DNA from: JARLFX01 sp036404255
GTDB taxonomy: Bacteria > Acidobacteriota > Terriglobia > Terriglobales > Acidobacteriaceae
Assembly: GCA_036404255.1 (NCBI GenBank)
Contig: DASWOP010000168.1
Span: forward strand, 1 to 10,753
Direction: 5' to 3'
Length of the DNA stretch: 10,753 bases
In this document: piece by piece, positions 1-6,584 of the stretch
Layout: the number at the start of each line of letters is the position of its first letter
Position numbering within the stretch: position 1 is the stretch's first letter
Notes under the pieces: generated by a model
What the model was told of the DNA's origin: nothing
Seen by the model: the letters and a program-made list of their open reading frames with translations, nothing else
The model's database searches: none
Made by a program: the position numbers and the translations under genes

Positions 1-72
1 CTCCGCCCGCCGCGTCCGCTTCACGTGCTTCTCAAACCCTGCTGCCATCGCCAACGTCTGCTGCTGCGCCAT
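1..72 (-). CDS. IS5-family transposase, N-terminal 24 codons (partial)
   Basis: Only the start of the gene is present. The minus strand reads MAQQQTLAMAAGFEKHVKRT followed by RRAE up to the window edge. This matches the typical opening of IS5-group DDE transposases, where a short Gln-rich start is followed by a segment like AGFEKHxKRTRRAEF. A GAGGTGG ribosome-binding sequence lies just upstream of the ATG at 72-70. The catalytic DDE domain is outside the window, so activity cannot be judged. The family call rests on the N-terminal pattern alone. Confidence 0.6.
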   Translation of the reverse strand, partial: MAQQQTLAMAAGFEKHVKRTRRAE

Positions 73-140
73 CGCTTCCACCTCGATGACTCAACCTAAA
101 ACATAAGGCAGTGGAAAGAAAGAACTTAATCAGAGTCTCC
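1..140 (-). mobile_element. IS5-family-like insertion sequence, transposase-proximal end (partial)
   Basis: This is the end of an insertion sequence that runs off the left edge of the window. It carries the transposase N-terminus (1-72) and about 68 bp of non-coding end. Read on the minus strand, the probable terminus is GGAGACTCTGATTAAGT, beginning at 140. It directly abuts CTAG (141-144), which fits the YTAR target duplicated by IS5-group elements. The second terminus and second CTAG are outside the window, so the boundary is inferred from the transposase position, the target motif and the abrupt end of the neighbouring TPR reading frame. Confidence 0.65.
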
Positions 141-1398
141 CTAGCTCTAAAACGCGGAGCCAACAGGTCTCTGCTGCTGGCATATCTTGCATGGAATAGT
201 GGAGCAAACCCTTCTCGAACCATGCCAGAGCAAACTCTGGATATAGCCTCAGAGCTTCTATGAGCGCATCCATATACATTTCGGTCTGTCCGTTACGAAA
301 GAACTCTTGACTCTTGTTGTACGCCCGAACCCACGGAACTTTACAGGTCGGGTCTAAATGAAAAGCTCTTATCCAATACTTCATGGCCTCGCTATGCAAG
401 CCTTGTTCATCAACTATATTGCCAAGATTAAAAAGAACGGCTACGTTATCAGGATCTGTATCCAGAATTGCTCTAAACTCGTGAGCCGCCGCTTGCAGAC
501 CTACTACATGCTTCAGACAAAGCGCTTTCCCTATTCGCGCCTGACTCCATTCAGATTTGTATTTAAAGGTACTTTCGTATTGCTCTAAGGCTTCTACAAA
601 TTTCCCTTGGGACAGGAGAGTTTGCCCTGTATCATATGATGATTGCCATGGAGGCATAATTTGTGAATCCGCAGTAGCTGCCCTCTGCCAGCATTCTGTT
701 GCTTCGGCGTATTTCATTTTCTTGTCGAGGATGACAGCTTTGTTAAGCCAAGCCAGCGGTTTATCTGGATCAATTCGACACGCTGTCTGCCAACAGCGCT
801 CTGCCTCTTCATCGTTATCTAAAGAAGAATATGCAACGCCGAGATTACACCATGCGTAGTAATTATCCGGATCAATCACGACGACATGGGAAAACGCATT
901 TATCGAGTCTTGTAGGCGCTCAAGTTGCAAAAACAGAATGCCCAACAAAATCCAGTATGGCAGCTCTTTCGAATTGATATCAATTGCTTTATTGACCGAA
1001 CCTAGGGCGACTTCAAGTTTTCCAGCAGCCTGATACAACTGCGCTAGCTTGAAAAAACTGGTATCACTCATTTTATTCATCTCGACGGCCTTGCTGAAAT
1101 ACCGTATGCAGGTAGACAGTCGTTTAGCTCTAGCTGATTGCAGATCGGAGTGAAAAGAGTTTTTTGCATCACTTGCTTCCCGAAAGCCCCCCGCTGCACC
1201 TTTCCACATAGATCTCCCGCCGGACATAAATCCTAAAGCCGGAAGTCCAGACGCGAAACCCCATGCGATCAAAGCAGCCGATCCAGCAACCAGAAGAGCG
1301 CTTCCCACGTAAGGGGCCACGACCTCTTTTGTATAGCTTGGAAGTGGCGACAACTCCACATCGGACTGCCGGCCATTTGCCATATCCCAGAAGCTCAT
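130..1398 (-). CDS. membrane-anchored TPR-repeat protein, 3' end probably truncated by IS
   Basis: A 422-residue protein of unrecognised specific function. Residues about 28-57 form a Gly/Ala-rich hydrophobic segment (VGSALLVAGSAALIAWGF), probably a membrane anchor. The rest, from about 95 to the end, is a run of tetratricopeptide units with the usual Trp/Leu-Gly-Tyr-Ala-Pro spacing, for example around 113-144, 147-178, 181-212, 215-246, 285-316, 318-350 and 388-419. TPR arrays are protein-binding scaffolds, so a docking role at the membrane is inferred. The start at 1398 was chosen because AAGGT lies 8 nt upstream; a TTG start at 1422 is also open. The last complete unit ends RVLEL, then G-R-L-stop is read across CTAG into the adjacent IS terminus. 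The original protein was therefore probably longer. The gene uses A/T-rich codons and many Cys residues, unlike its neighbours, which suggests horizontal acquisition. Confidence 0.75.
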   Translation of the reverse strand: MSFWDMANGRQSDVELSPLPSYTKEVVAPYVGSALLVAGSAALIAWGFASGLPALGFMSGGRSMWKGAAGGFREASDAKNSFHSDLQSARAKRLSTCIRYFSKAVEMNKMSDTSFFKLAQLYQAAGKLEVALGSVNKAIDINSKELPYWILLGILFLQLERLQDSINAFSHVVVIDPDNYYAWCNLGVAYSSLDNDEEAERCWQTACRIDPDKPLAWLNKAVILDKKMKYAEATECWQRAATADSQIMPPWQSSYDTGQTLLSQGKFVEALEQYESTFKYKSEWSQARIGKALCLKHVVGLQAAAHEFRAILDTDPDNVAVLFNLGNIVDEQGLHSEAMKYWIRAFHLDPTCKVPWVRAYNKSQEFFRNGQTEMYMDALIEALRLYPEFALAWFEKGLLHYSMQDMPAAETCWLRVLELGRL

Positions 1399-1699
1399 GC
1401 AATTTACCTTATCTAAAAGCAATTTCGCTACATGATAAATGAATAGCCGATGGGATAATTCGCGAACAGCCTAATATATTCCCCTCGCGGCCACATCCGC
1501 CCCGTCCAGCTCAACCGCTTTTATCTTTCGGATTAAGCCCCCGGCTTCAGCCCTGCTGAAAACCAGCCGCGCCGTCAGGCGCTTCCGCTCTGCCGAAGGC
1601 CTCAGCGGAGCCGCAGGCGCAGCGAGCCTTTCTCTCCCCTCACCCATCGCGTACTTTGCGATGGGTGAGGCATCGTCGCGCAGCGGCGACCGCCCCACG
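1399..1699. other. intergenic region without a convincing gene; structured DNA
   Basis: About 300 bp separate the TPR gene from mtgA. The left part (about 1399-1480) is A/T-rich and probably holds the minus-strand TPR promoter; a possible -10 hexamer, TATCAT, reads on the minus strand at 1437-1432. The right part (about 1481-1699) is G/C-rich and rich in inverted repeats: a nested one at 1585-1608 (CCGCT, then GCC-GAA-GGC, then AGCGG) and a long perfect one at 1638-1670. A 75-codon minus-strand frame opening with GTG at 1698 spans it, but it has no clear ribosome-binding site and no family resemblance, and it contains the palindrome arms. I treat it as non-coding. Confidence 0.5.
1638..1670. 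repeat. perfect 13-bp inverted repeat (hairpin), 7-nt loop
   Basis: The left arm CCTCACCCATCGC (1638-1650) and right arm GCGATGGGTGAGG (1658-1670) are exact reverse complements around the loop GTACTTT. The structure lies about 30 bp beyond the mtgA stop codon in the direction of transcription. It could protect the 3' end or end transcription, but neither side has a T-run, so it is not a standard intrinsic terminator. It could equally be a palindromic repeat element or a protein-binding site. Confidence 0.7.
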
Positions 1700-2395
1700 C
1701 TACCAGCCCATCTGGCTCATCCTTCTCAAAATGATCGCGCTGTAGCTATTCATCCTCTCAGGTCGCCGCTTCAGCGGAGCCGGTAGAATCGCCGCCAGCC
1801 GAGCCGCCTGGTCCCGGCTCACGTTCCGCGCCGCGGTCCTGTCGTAGGTGCGGCACGCCGCATCCGCGCCATACATCCCCGGTCCCCACTCCACCACGTT
1901 CAGGTAGAGCTCCAGAATCCGCCTCTTCCCCAGCACGAGTTCCGCCACCGGCACCAGCGTAGCCTCCGCTGCCTTGCGGAAGATCGACCCGCCCGTTCCG
2001 AAGAACAGGTTCTTCACCAGTTGCTGCGTCAGCGTGGACCCGCCGCGCGTGCGCCCACCCTCCATATCCTCCTGCGCAGCCATCTGGAGCGCATGCCAAT
2101 CGAACCCATGATGCTTATAAAAGCGTCCGTCCTCCGCAGCAATCACAGCGTGCTGTAGATTGGGCGAGATCTGGCTCAGCGGAATAAAGGTGTAGCGTTC
2201 GTGATACGGCGTGTTGCCGATCCACGCCTGCACCCGGCGCTGCACGTGCATCGCGGTCGTCGGCGGATCGATCCACCGCGCCGCCACAAGCGTCAGCGCT
2301 GCAAACGACCAAAGCCCAGCCAGCACAATCGCAAACCATCGAAGATAAAATCGAAAACTCTTCCGTCGCGAACTTTTGGCAGGTGTCTCTGGCAT
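1700..2395 (-). CDS. mtgA: monofunctional biosynthetic peptidoglycan transglycosylase
   Basis: A 231-residue glycosyltransferase family 51 enzyme that polymerises lipid II into glycan strands at the outer face of the inner membrane. Residues about 19-41 form one N-terminal membrane anchor after a basic RRK stretch. The GT51 motifs follow in order: EDGRFYKHHGFDW (88-100) with the catalytic Glu88, GGSTLTQQLVKNLF (118-131), KRRILELYLNVVEWG (157-171) and RDQAARLAAILPAP (194-207). The length equals that of typical MtgA. No penicillin-binding domain follows, so it is monofunctional rather than a class A PBP. The ATG at 2395 has AAAGG upstream at good spacing, and TAG ends it at 1700. It is transcribed away from the Bax-inhibitor-like gene and works in the same pathway as the mre-mrdA-rodA operon, though it is not part of it. 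Confidence 0.95.
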   Translation of the reverse strand: MPETPAKSSRRKSFRFYLRWFAIVLAGLWSFAALTLVAARWIDPPTTAMHVQRRVQAWIGNTPYHERYTFIPLSQISPNLQHAVIAAEDGRFYKHHGFDWHALQMAAQEDMEGGRTRGGSTLTQQLVKNLFFGTGGSIFRKAAEATLVPVAELVLGKRRILELYLNVVEWGPGMYGADAACRTYDRTAARNVSRDQAARLAAILPAPLKRRPERMNSYSAIILRRMSQMGW

Positions 2396-2465
2396 GGTCG
2401 TTACCTTTCAGACTAAACGCTTGCGCGGGATGATTGCGCGTTATGCTATCAATGAGTACGAGCAG

Positions 2466-2470
2466 AGGAG
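2466..2470 (+). promoter_or_regulatory. ribosome-binding site that favours a TTG start at 2479
   Basis: AGGAG at 2466-2470 is 8 nt before TTG (2479-2481) but 17 nt before the first well-conserved ATG (2488). It is downstream of the ATG that opens the longest frame (2434). This spacing favours TTG as the start. A weak promoter pair upstream (TTGCGC 2421-2426, TATGCT 2442-2447, 15-bp spacer) would also rule out the 2434 start. Confidence 0.45.
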
Positions 2471-2478
2471 AACGACCA

Positions 2479-3231
2479 TTGGCCCTCATGAAGACTTCCA
2501 ATCCGGCTTTGAACGAAAAGCTATTCCTCAACGGTGAGCACGTCTCCGCCGATGAAGCGATGACACTCTCAGGCACCGTCAACAAGACCGGCATCCTTCT
2601 TGTCTGTGTCGCCGCAGCGGCTGCGTGGCCGTGGCACGTCTTCCGCCAGACGCATCTCCCCGCCAGCATCCAGCCCATTGTGGCCCTCGGCGCAATCGGC
2701 GGATTCATCCTCGCACTCATCACCATCTACAAGAAGACCTGGGCCCCGGTCACCGCGCCCGTCTATGCCATCTTCGAAGGCCTCGCGCTCGGCGGCATCT
2801 CCGCTCTCTTTGAGGTCCGCTATCCCGGCATCGCCATGCAGTCCGTCGGCCTCACCTTCGGCACCTTATTCGTCCTCCTGCTGGCCTACCGCTCCGGCCT
2901 CATTCCGGTCACGCAAAAGCTCCGCCTCGGAATCGTCGCCGCCACGGGCGCAATCGCTCTGCTCTACGTCGGCGAACTAGTCCTCGGATTCTTCGGCGTC
3001 CACTTTGGCGCCATCAACGGCTCCGGCATGATCGGCATCGGTTTCAGCGCAGCCGTCGTCGTGATCGCCGCGCTCAACCTGGTCCTCGACTTCGACTTCA
3101 TCGAGAGCGGCGTCACCGCCCGCGCCCCCAAATACATGGAGTGGTACGGCGCTTTCGGCATGATCGTCACCCTGGTCTGGCTCTACCTGGAAATACTCCG
3201 TCTGCTCTCCAAGGGCCGCAACCGCAACTAA
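2479..3231 (+). CDS. Bax inhibitor-1/YccA-family-like integral membrane protein
   Basis: About 250 residues with seven predicted membrane segments, near residues 38-52, 65-84, 91-111, 119-137, 149-172, 183-204 and 222-244. The cytoplasmic N-terminus (SNPALNEKLF) and the late segments LVLDFDFIESG (201-211) and APKYMEWYGAFGM (216-228) match the bacterial Bax-inhibitor-1-like group (BaxI_1). That group belongs to a family whose better-known members include YccA (FtsH modulator) and YetJ (calcium leak channel). The exact activity here is unknown. The start is taken at TTG 2479 on ribosome-binding spacing; ATG 2488 is a close alternative. It is divergent from mtgA across about 83 bp and followed by an intergenic repeat. 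It stands alone, with no partner gene that explains its role. Confidence 0.85.
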   Translation: MALMKTSNPALNEKLFLNGEHVSADEAMTLSGTVNKTGILLVCVAAAAAWPWHVFRQTHLPASIQPIVALGAIGGFILALITIYKKTWAPVTAPVYAIFEGLALGGISALFEVRYPGIAMQSVGLTFGTLFVLLLAYRSGLIPVTQKLRLGIVAATGAIALLYVGELVLGFFGVHFGAINGSGMIGIGFSAAVVVIAALNLVLDFDFIESGVTARAPKYMEWYGAFGMIVTLVWLYLEILRLLSKGRNRN

Positions 3232-3319
3232 CGTATACCAAGCCACGAATCCTTCCCGAAGGCTGCACGATCACTTCTGGCGACTAAAACAAATCTTCTA
3301 TTAGCGTAAGAGTTTAGCT

Positions 3320-3431
3320 CACCCATTTGTTTTGTCATTCCTACACCCATTTGTTTGTCATTCCGAAGCGCAGCGCGCGGAATCTGCTTTTAAATGGCGC
3401 CACAATCATTCCATCCATAGCAAAATGTTCT
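3320..3431 (+). repeat. dispersed intergenic repeat, copy 1 (two leader units plus core)
   Basis: Two tandem leader units, CACCCATTTGTTTTGTCATTCC (from 3320) and CACCCATTTGTTTGTCATTCCG (3344-3365), are followed by a core that reappears at 10653-10717. The core contains the inverted pair ATTCCG (3360-3365) / CGGAAT (3378-3383), the palindrome TGGCGCCA (3395-3402) and a tail ending near 3431. It lies between the convergent Bax-inhibitor-like gene and rodA, 22 bp from the rodA stop codon. It resembles the widespread 'GTCATTCCGAGCGAAGCGAGGAATCT' type of bacterial intergenic repeat; that resemblance is from memory. Confidence 0.85.
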
Positions 3432-3452
3432 GGTAGCCGCGCGAGCAGCACC

Positions 3453-4559
3453 TCAGTTCACAAACCGCCGCATCCGCACATTCATCACCATGCCCAGCGC
3501 CAGAAACGTGAACAGTACGCTCGACCCGCCGTAGCTCATCAGCGGCAGCGGAATGCCCGTCACCGGCATCAGCCCGATCACCATGCCCACGTTCACCGCG
3601 ATCTGGAAGAGCAGCACCGCCGCCACGCCCATCACGATATAACTCCCCGGCAGATCCGCCGCCGTCTGTGCGTTCTGGATCAGTCGCATCAGGATGAAGA
3701 AGTAGAGCAGCAGCACAAACACCGCTCCCACAAATCCATGCTCCTCGCAAAACGCCGCGAAGATGAAATCCGTATACGGGATCGGCAGAAAATCTCCCTG
3801 CGTCTGCGTTCCCTTGGTCGCGCCCTTGCCCCACAGCCCGCCCGAACCCACCGCGATCAGCGATTGCCGAATCTGGTATCCCGAGCCCCGCGGGTCTTCA
3901 TCCGGATTGATAAAGCTCGTCAGCCTCTGCTTCTGATAGGGCTTCAGCAGCTTGCCAGAGAACCACAACCCGCCCACCGTCAGCGAGAGCCCAAGCACCA
4001 GTATCGTCGCCTGCTTCAGGCGCAACCCGCCCAGCAGCAGTCCACAGATGAGCACCGGCACATACGTCAGCGAAGTCCCCAGGTCCGGCTGCTTCAGCAC
4101 CAGCAGCATCGGCACGCCTACCAGCGCGAACGCCTTGGCAATGTCCTTCCTCGTCAACTCCCTGCCCGCCAAACTCCAGAAGTAGCGCGCCATGGTCACG
4201 ATCAGCACCAGCTTCACCCACTCTGATGGCTGAAAATGCATGCCCCCCGGCATCTTGATCCAGCGTCTCGCACCCAGCACCTTTGTGCCGATCGCCAGCA
4301 CCGCAATCAGGAAAAGAATGCTGACGCCATAAGCCCAGTAAGCAAACTCCAGCAGCCACTGGTAGCTGATGCGCGCCATGATGAACATCAGCACCAGCCC
4401 CATCGTGAGATACACCATCTGGGTCTTGTGGAAGCCGACGAACTTCGTATGCAGCGTCGCCGAGTAGATCTCAAACACGCTGATCACCGAGAGCAGCAGC
4501 ACCATGCTCAGCAGCAGCCAGTCAAAGTCACGAAAGTAGGAGAGCGAACGGCGCATCAT
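3453..4559 (-). CDS. rodA: rod-shape-determining peptidoglycan glycosyltransferase RodA
   Basis: A 368-residue SEDS-family (FtsW/RodA/SpoVE) polytopic membrane enzyme that polymerises lipid II for lateral wall growth in partnership with PBP2. Visible signatures are GARRWI (96-101), QPSEWVKL (110-117), QPDLGTSL (157-164) and DEDPRGSGYQIRQSLIAVGS (220-239). PYTDFIFAAFCEEHGF (261-276) contains Asp264, equivalent to the catalytic Asp of E. coli RodA. GIPLPLMSYGGSS (335-347) comes near the end. Length is normal for the family. It is the last gene of the mre operon, 58 bp after mrdA, with a mini-ORF in the gap whose TGA overlaps the ATGATG at rodA's start. A GGGGG run about 9 nt upstream is the likely ribosome-binding site and could pair with the CCC just before the start. 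Either of the two adjacent ATGs could be used. Confidence 0.96.
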   Translation of the reverse strand: MMRRSLSYFRDFDWLLLSMVLLLSVISVFEIYSATLHTKFVGFHKTQMVYLTMGLVLMFIMARISYQWLLEFAYWAYGVSILFLIAVLAIGTKVLGARRWIKMPGGMHFQPSEWVKLVLIVTMARYFWSLAGRELTRKDIAKAFALVGVPMLLVLKQPDLGTSLTYVPVLICGLLLGGLRLKQATILVLGLSLTVGGLWFSGKLLKPYQKQRLTSFINPDEDPRGSGYQIRQSLIAVGSGGLWGKGATKGTQTQGDFLPIPYTDFIFAAFCEEHGFVGAVFVLLLYFFILMRLIQNAQTAADLPGSYIVMGVAAVLLFQIAVNVGMVIGLMPVTGIPLPLMSYGGSSVLFTFLALGMVMNVRMRRFVN

Positions 4560-4615
4560 CGGGAGTTGCCCCCAGTGTATTTCACCGCCGCAATGTGAAC
4601 CGCCTCAGGACGCAT
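4556..4615 (-). CDS. candidate 19-codon mini-ORF between mrdA and rodA (possible leader peptide)
   Basis: The minus strand reads MRPEAVHIAAVKYTGGNSR then TGA. The ATG (4615-4613) lies 2 nt after the mrdA stop codon. It is preceded by GGTGGGG, formed by the last mrdA codons, at usable ribosome-binding distance. The TGA (4558-4556) overlaps rodA's ATGATG start in another frame, so ribosomes ending here could restart on rodA. Nothing shows that the peptide itself has a function. It may be a coupling device, or a chance short frame in a 58-bp gap. Confidence 0.3.
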   Translation of the reverse strand: MRPEAVHIAAVKYTGGNSR

Positions 4616-4617
4616 CG

Positions 4618-6576
4618 TCAATTCCCCACCGGCACGGTCTGCGGTTTCGCCACCGCACCCGGCGTGGACTGTTTCGTATCCGCCGCCGGCTGCCCATCCG
4701 TTCCCGTCGGAGTCTCCGCCGCCGCCGGCTTTGCCACTACCAGCAGATTCCCTGCCAGCCGCCGTTGCTTATCCACGAATGCTCTCACCACCGGCGCTGC
4801 CAGCTGTGCCGCCTTCCATCCCCAGTCGCCGCCCTGCCACAGCGCCACCACCACAATATCCGGATTGCGCCGCGGCGCCATACCCACAAACCACGCATTC
4901 GTCAGCGTGCCATGCAGCCCCAGTCTCGCTGCCGCCTCATGGCCCACCGTCTGCGCCGTTCCCGTCTTGCCGGAGAAATCAATGCCTTCCAGATGCGCCG
5001 CAGCCGCGGTTCCACCCGGCGAGGTCACCGCCGACATACCATTTGTAATCGTCTCCCACGTCGCCGGATCAAGCGGCACAGACTTCTCTCCCGAACCGGG
5101 GAACATCGTCCCGTACGCCTCACGGTCTTCCTCTGGAATCTCATATGGAAACACCAGGTGCGGCCGCCGCATCACACCGCCAGAGGCAATGCCGCTCAGC
5201 GCGCGCGCCAGTTGGATCGGTGTCACCGCGATCGCGCCCTGTCCGATGCCTACAGAGATCGTCTCGCCCGCGTACCACTTCTCGTGATAGTTCCGCCGCT
5301 TCCACTCCTCCGAAGGCATAATGCCCGCGGCCTCCTCCGGCAGATCGATCCCCGTCTTCTGCCCAATCCCGAACTGGCTCGCATAACGCGCAATAGTTCC
5401 AATGCCCAGCTTCTCCGCCAGCGTGTAGTAGAACGTATCGCACGACCACGGAATCGCATGGTCGATATCCACCATCCCGTGCCGCTGATCGCACTTGAAG
5501 TAGTGTCCGTAGAAACTCGCCCCGCCATTGCACATCACGCGCATGCTCTGCGCTATGTTCTCCTGCAATCCAGCGGCAGACATAATGATCTTGAACGTAG
5601 ATCCCGGTGCCAGCTGCGCCTGGATCGTCTTGTTCAGCATGGGATGGTTCGGATCGTTTACGATCTTGTCCCAGTCTGCCTGCTTGATGCGCACCGAAAA
5701 TGCATTCGGATCAAACGTCGGTCGCGAGACCATCGCCAGTATCTCGCCCGTATGCGGGTCCATCGCCACAATAGCGCCGTTGTGTCCCTGCATCGCCTGC
5801 TCCGCTACCTTCTGCAGATCCAGATCGATGGTCAGCCGCAGATCGTGTCCGGCCACGGCGGGCGTCTCACCCAGTCGTCCGATCTCGCGCCCATGGCTGT
5901 TCACCACCACATCGCGCGAGCCATTCCTGCCCCGCAGAATCGGATCGTAAGTCTTCTCAATCCCCGAACGCCCCACCACATCGCCCGGCTCATACTCCGC
6001 ATAGCGCGGATCGTTCAGCATCTCTTCCGATACTTCGCCAACGTAGCCGATCATGTGCGCCGCAAAGCCGCCGCCCGGGTAGAGCCGCCGCTGTTCATCC
6101 AGCGTCTCCAGTTCGGGCAGCTCGTTGCGGTGCGCCTCGATAAACGCCTGCTCATCCGGCGTAATGTCCTGCTTCACGGGGATGGGCTGGTACTTTGGCG
6201 AGTGCTGATAGTGCTGTAACACCGCCCGCAACTGGTCCAGCGGAATGTGCAGACCACTCGCGATGAGCGGCAGGTCCGCATCGGGATTCTGCATCTGCTC
6301 GCGCAGCAGAAAACAGGAGACGGAAGGATAGTTGTCTACGATCAACCGGCCTTCGCGGTCGAAGATCTTGCCGCGCGGCGCCAGCACCGGAACCTTGCGA
6401 ATACGGTTCTGCTCCGCCAGCATACGGAAGCTCGCCGTGTTCAGCACCTGCAACCGCCACAGGCCCACCAGCAAAACCGTGATCACCAGAGCCAGAACGT
6501 ACTGCGACACCATCAGCTTGCCCGTCGGCAGCTTCTCGTGTTGTTCCGGAACGAATTCGCCGAGCGATCTGTCCAC
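4618..6576 (-). CDS. mrdA: penicillin-binding protein 2, elongation-specific transpeptidase
   Basis: A 652-residue class B PBP that cross-links peptidoglycan during cell elongation as RodA's partner. Order of features: cytoplasmic tail, single membrane anchor (about 24-42), PBP dimerisation/pedestal region starting at NRIRKVPVLAPRGKIFDREG (57-76), then the transpeptidase domain. Active-site motifs are S326-T-F-K (nucleophile Ser326 in LAPGSTFK), S378-C-D and K537-T-G-T. The W377-SCD-TFYY context is PBP2-like rather than FtsI-like. The last 45 or so residues are a Pro/Ala/Thr-rich tail after the domain. It starts at GTG 6576, 8 bp after mreD's stop, with AAAGGG supplied by the end of mreD. It ends at TGA 4618. 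Confidence 0.96.
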   Translation of the reverse strand: MDRSLGEFVPEQHEKLPTGKLMVSQYVLALVITVLLVGLWRLQVLNTASFRMLAEQNRIRKVPVLAPRGKIFDREGRLIVDNYPSVSCFLLREQMQNPDADLPLIASGLHIPLDQLRAVLQHYQHSPKYQPIPVKQDITPDEQAFIEAHRNELPELETLDEQRRLYPGGGFAAHMIGYVGEVSEEMLNDPRYAEYEPGDVVGRSGIEKTYDPILRGRNGSRDVVVNSHGREIGRLGETPAVAGHDLRLTIDLDLQKVAEQAMQGHNGAIVAMDPHTGEILAMVSRPTFDPNAFSVRIKQADWDKIVNDPNHPMLNKTIQAQLAPGSTFKIIMSAAGLQENIAQSMRVMCNGGASFYGHYFKCDQRHGMVDIDHAIPWSCDTFYYTLAEKLGIGTIARYASQFGIGQKTGIDLPEEAAGIMPSEEWKRRNYHEKWYAGETISVGIGQGAIAVTPIQLARALSGIASGGVMRRPHLVFPYEIPEEDREAYGTMFPGSGEKSVPLDPATWETITNGMSAVTSPGGTAAAAHLEGIDFSGKTGTAQTVGHEAAARLGLHGTLTNAWFVGMAPRRNPDIVVVALWQGGDWGWKAAQLAAPVVRAFVDKQRRLAGNLLVVAKPAAAETPTGTDGQPAADTKQSTPGAVAKPQTVPVGN

Positions 6577-6584
6577 TGTGTCGT

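Noticed and set aside
1471..1698. 75-codon minus-strand frame just after mtgA
   Set aside because: It starts with GTG without a clear ribosome-binding site, resembles no family I know and contains both arms of the perfect palindrome; better explained as structured non-coding DNA.
3251..3262. CCTTCCCGAAGG as a terminator after the Bax-inhibitor-like gene
   Set aside because: Only a 4-bp stem with no T-run; too weak to call.
3327..4226. 299-codon plus-strand frame overlapping rodA
   Set aside because: It begins in the intergenic repeat and runs antisense to rodA; its His/Arg/Gln-rich composition is the usual shadow of a G/C-rich gene.
4765..6219. 484-codon plus-strand frame antisense to mrdA
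   Set aside because: Arg/His-rich shadow frame lying fully inside an unambiguous PBP2 gene.
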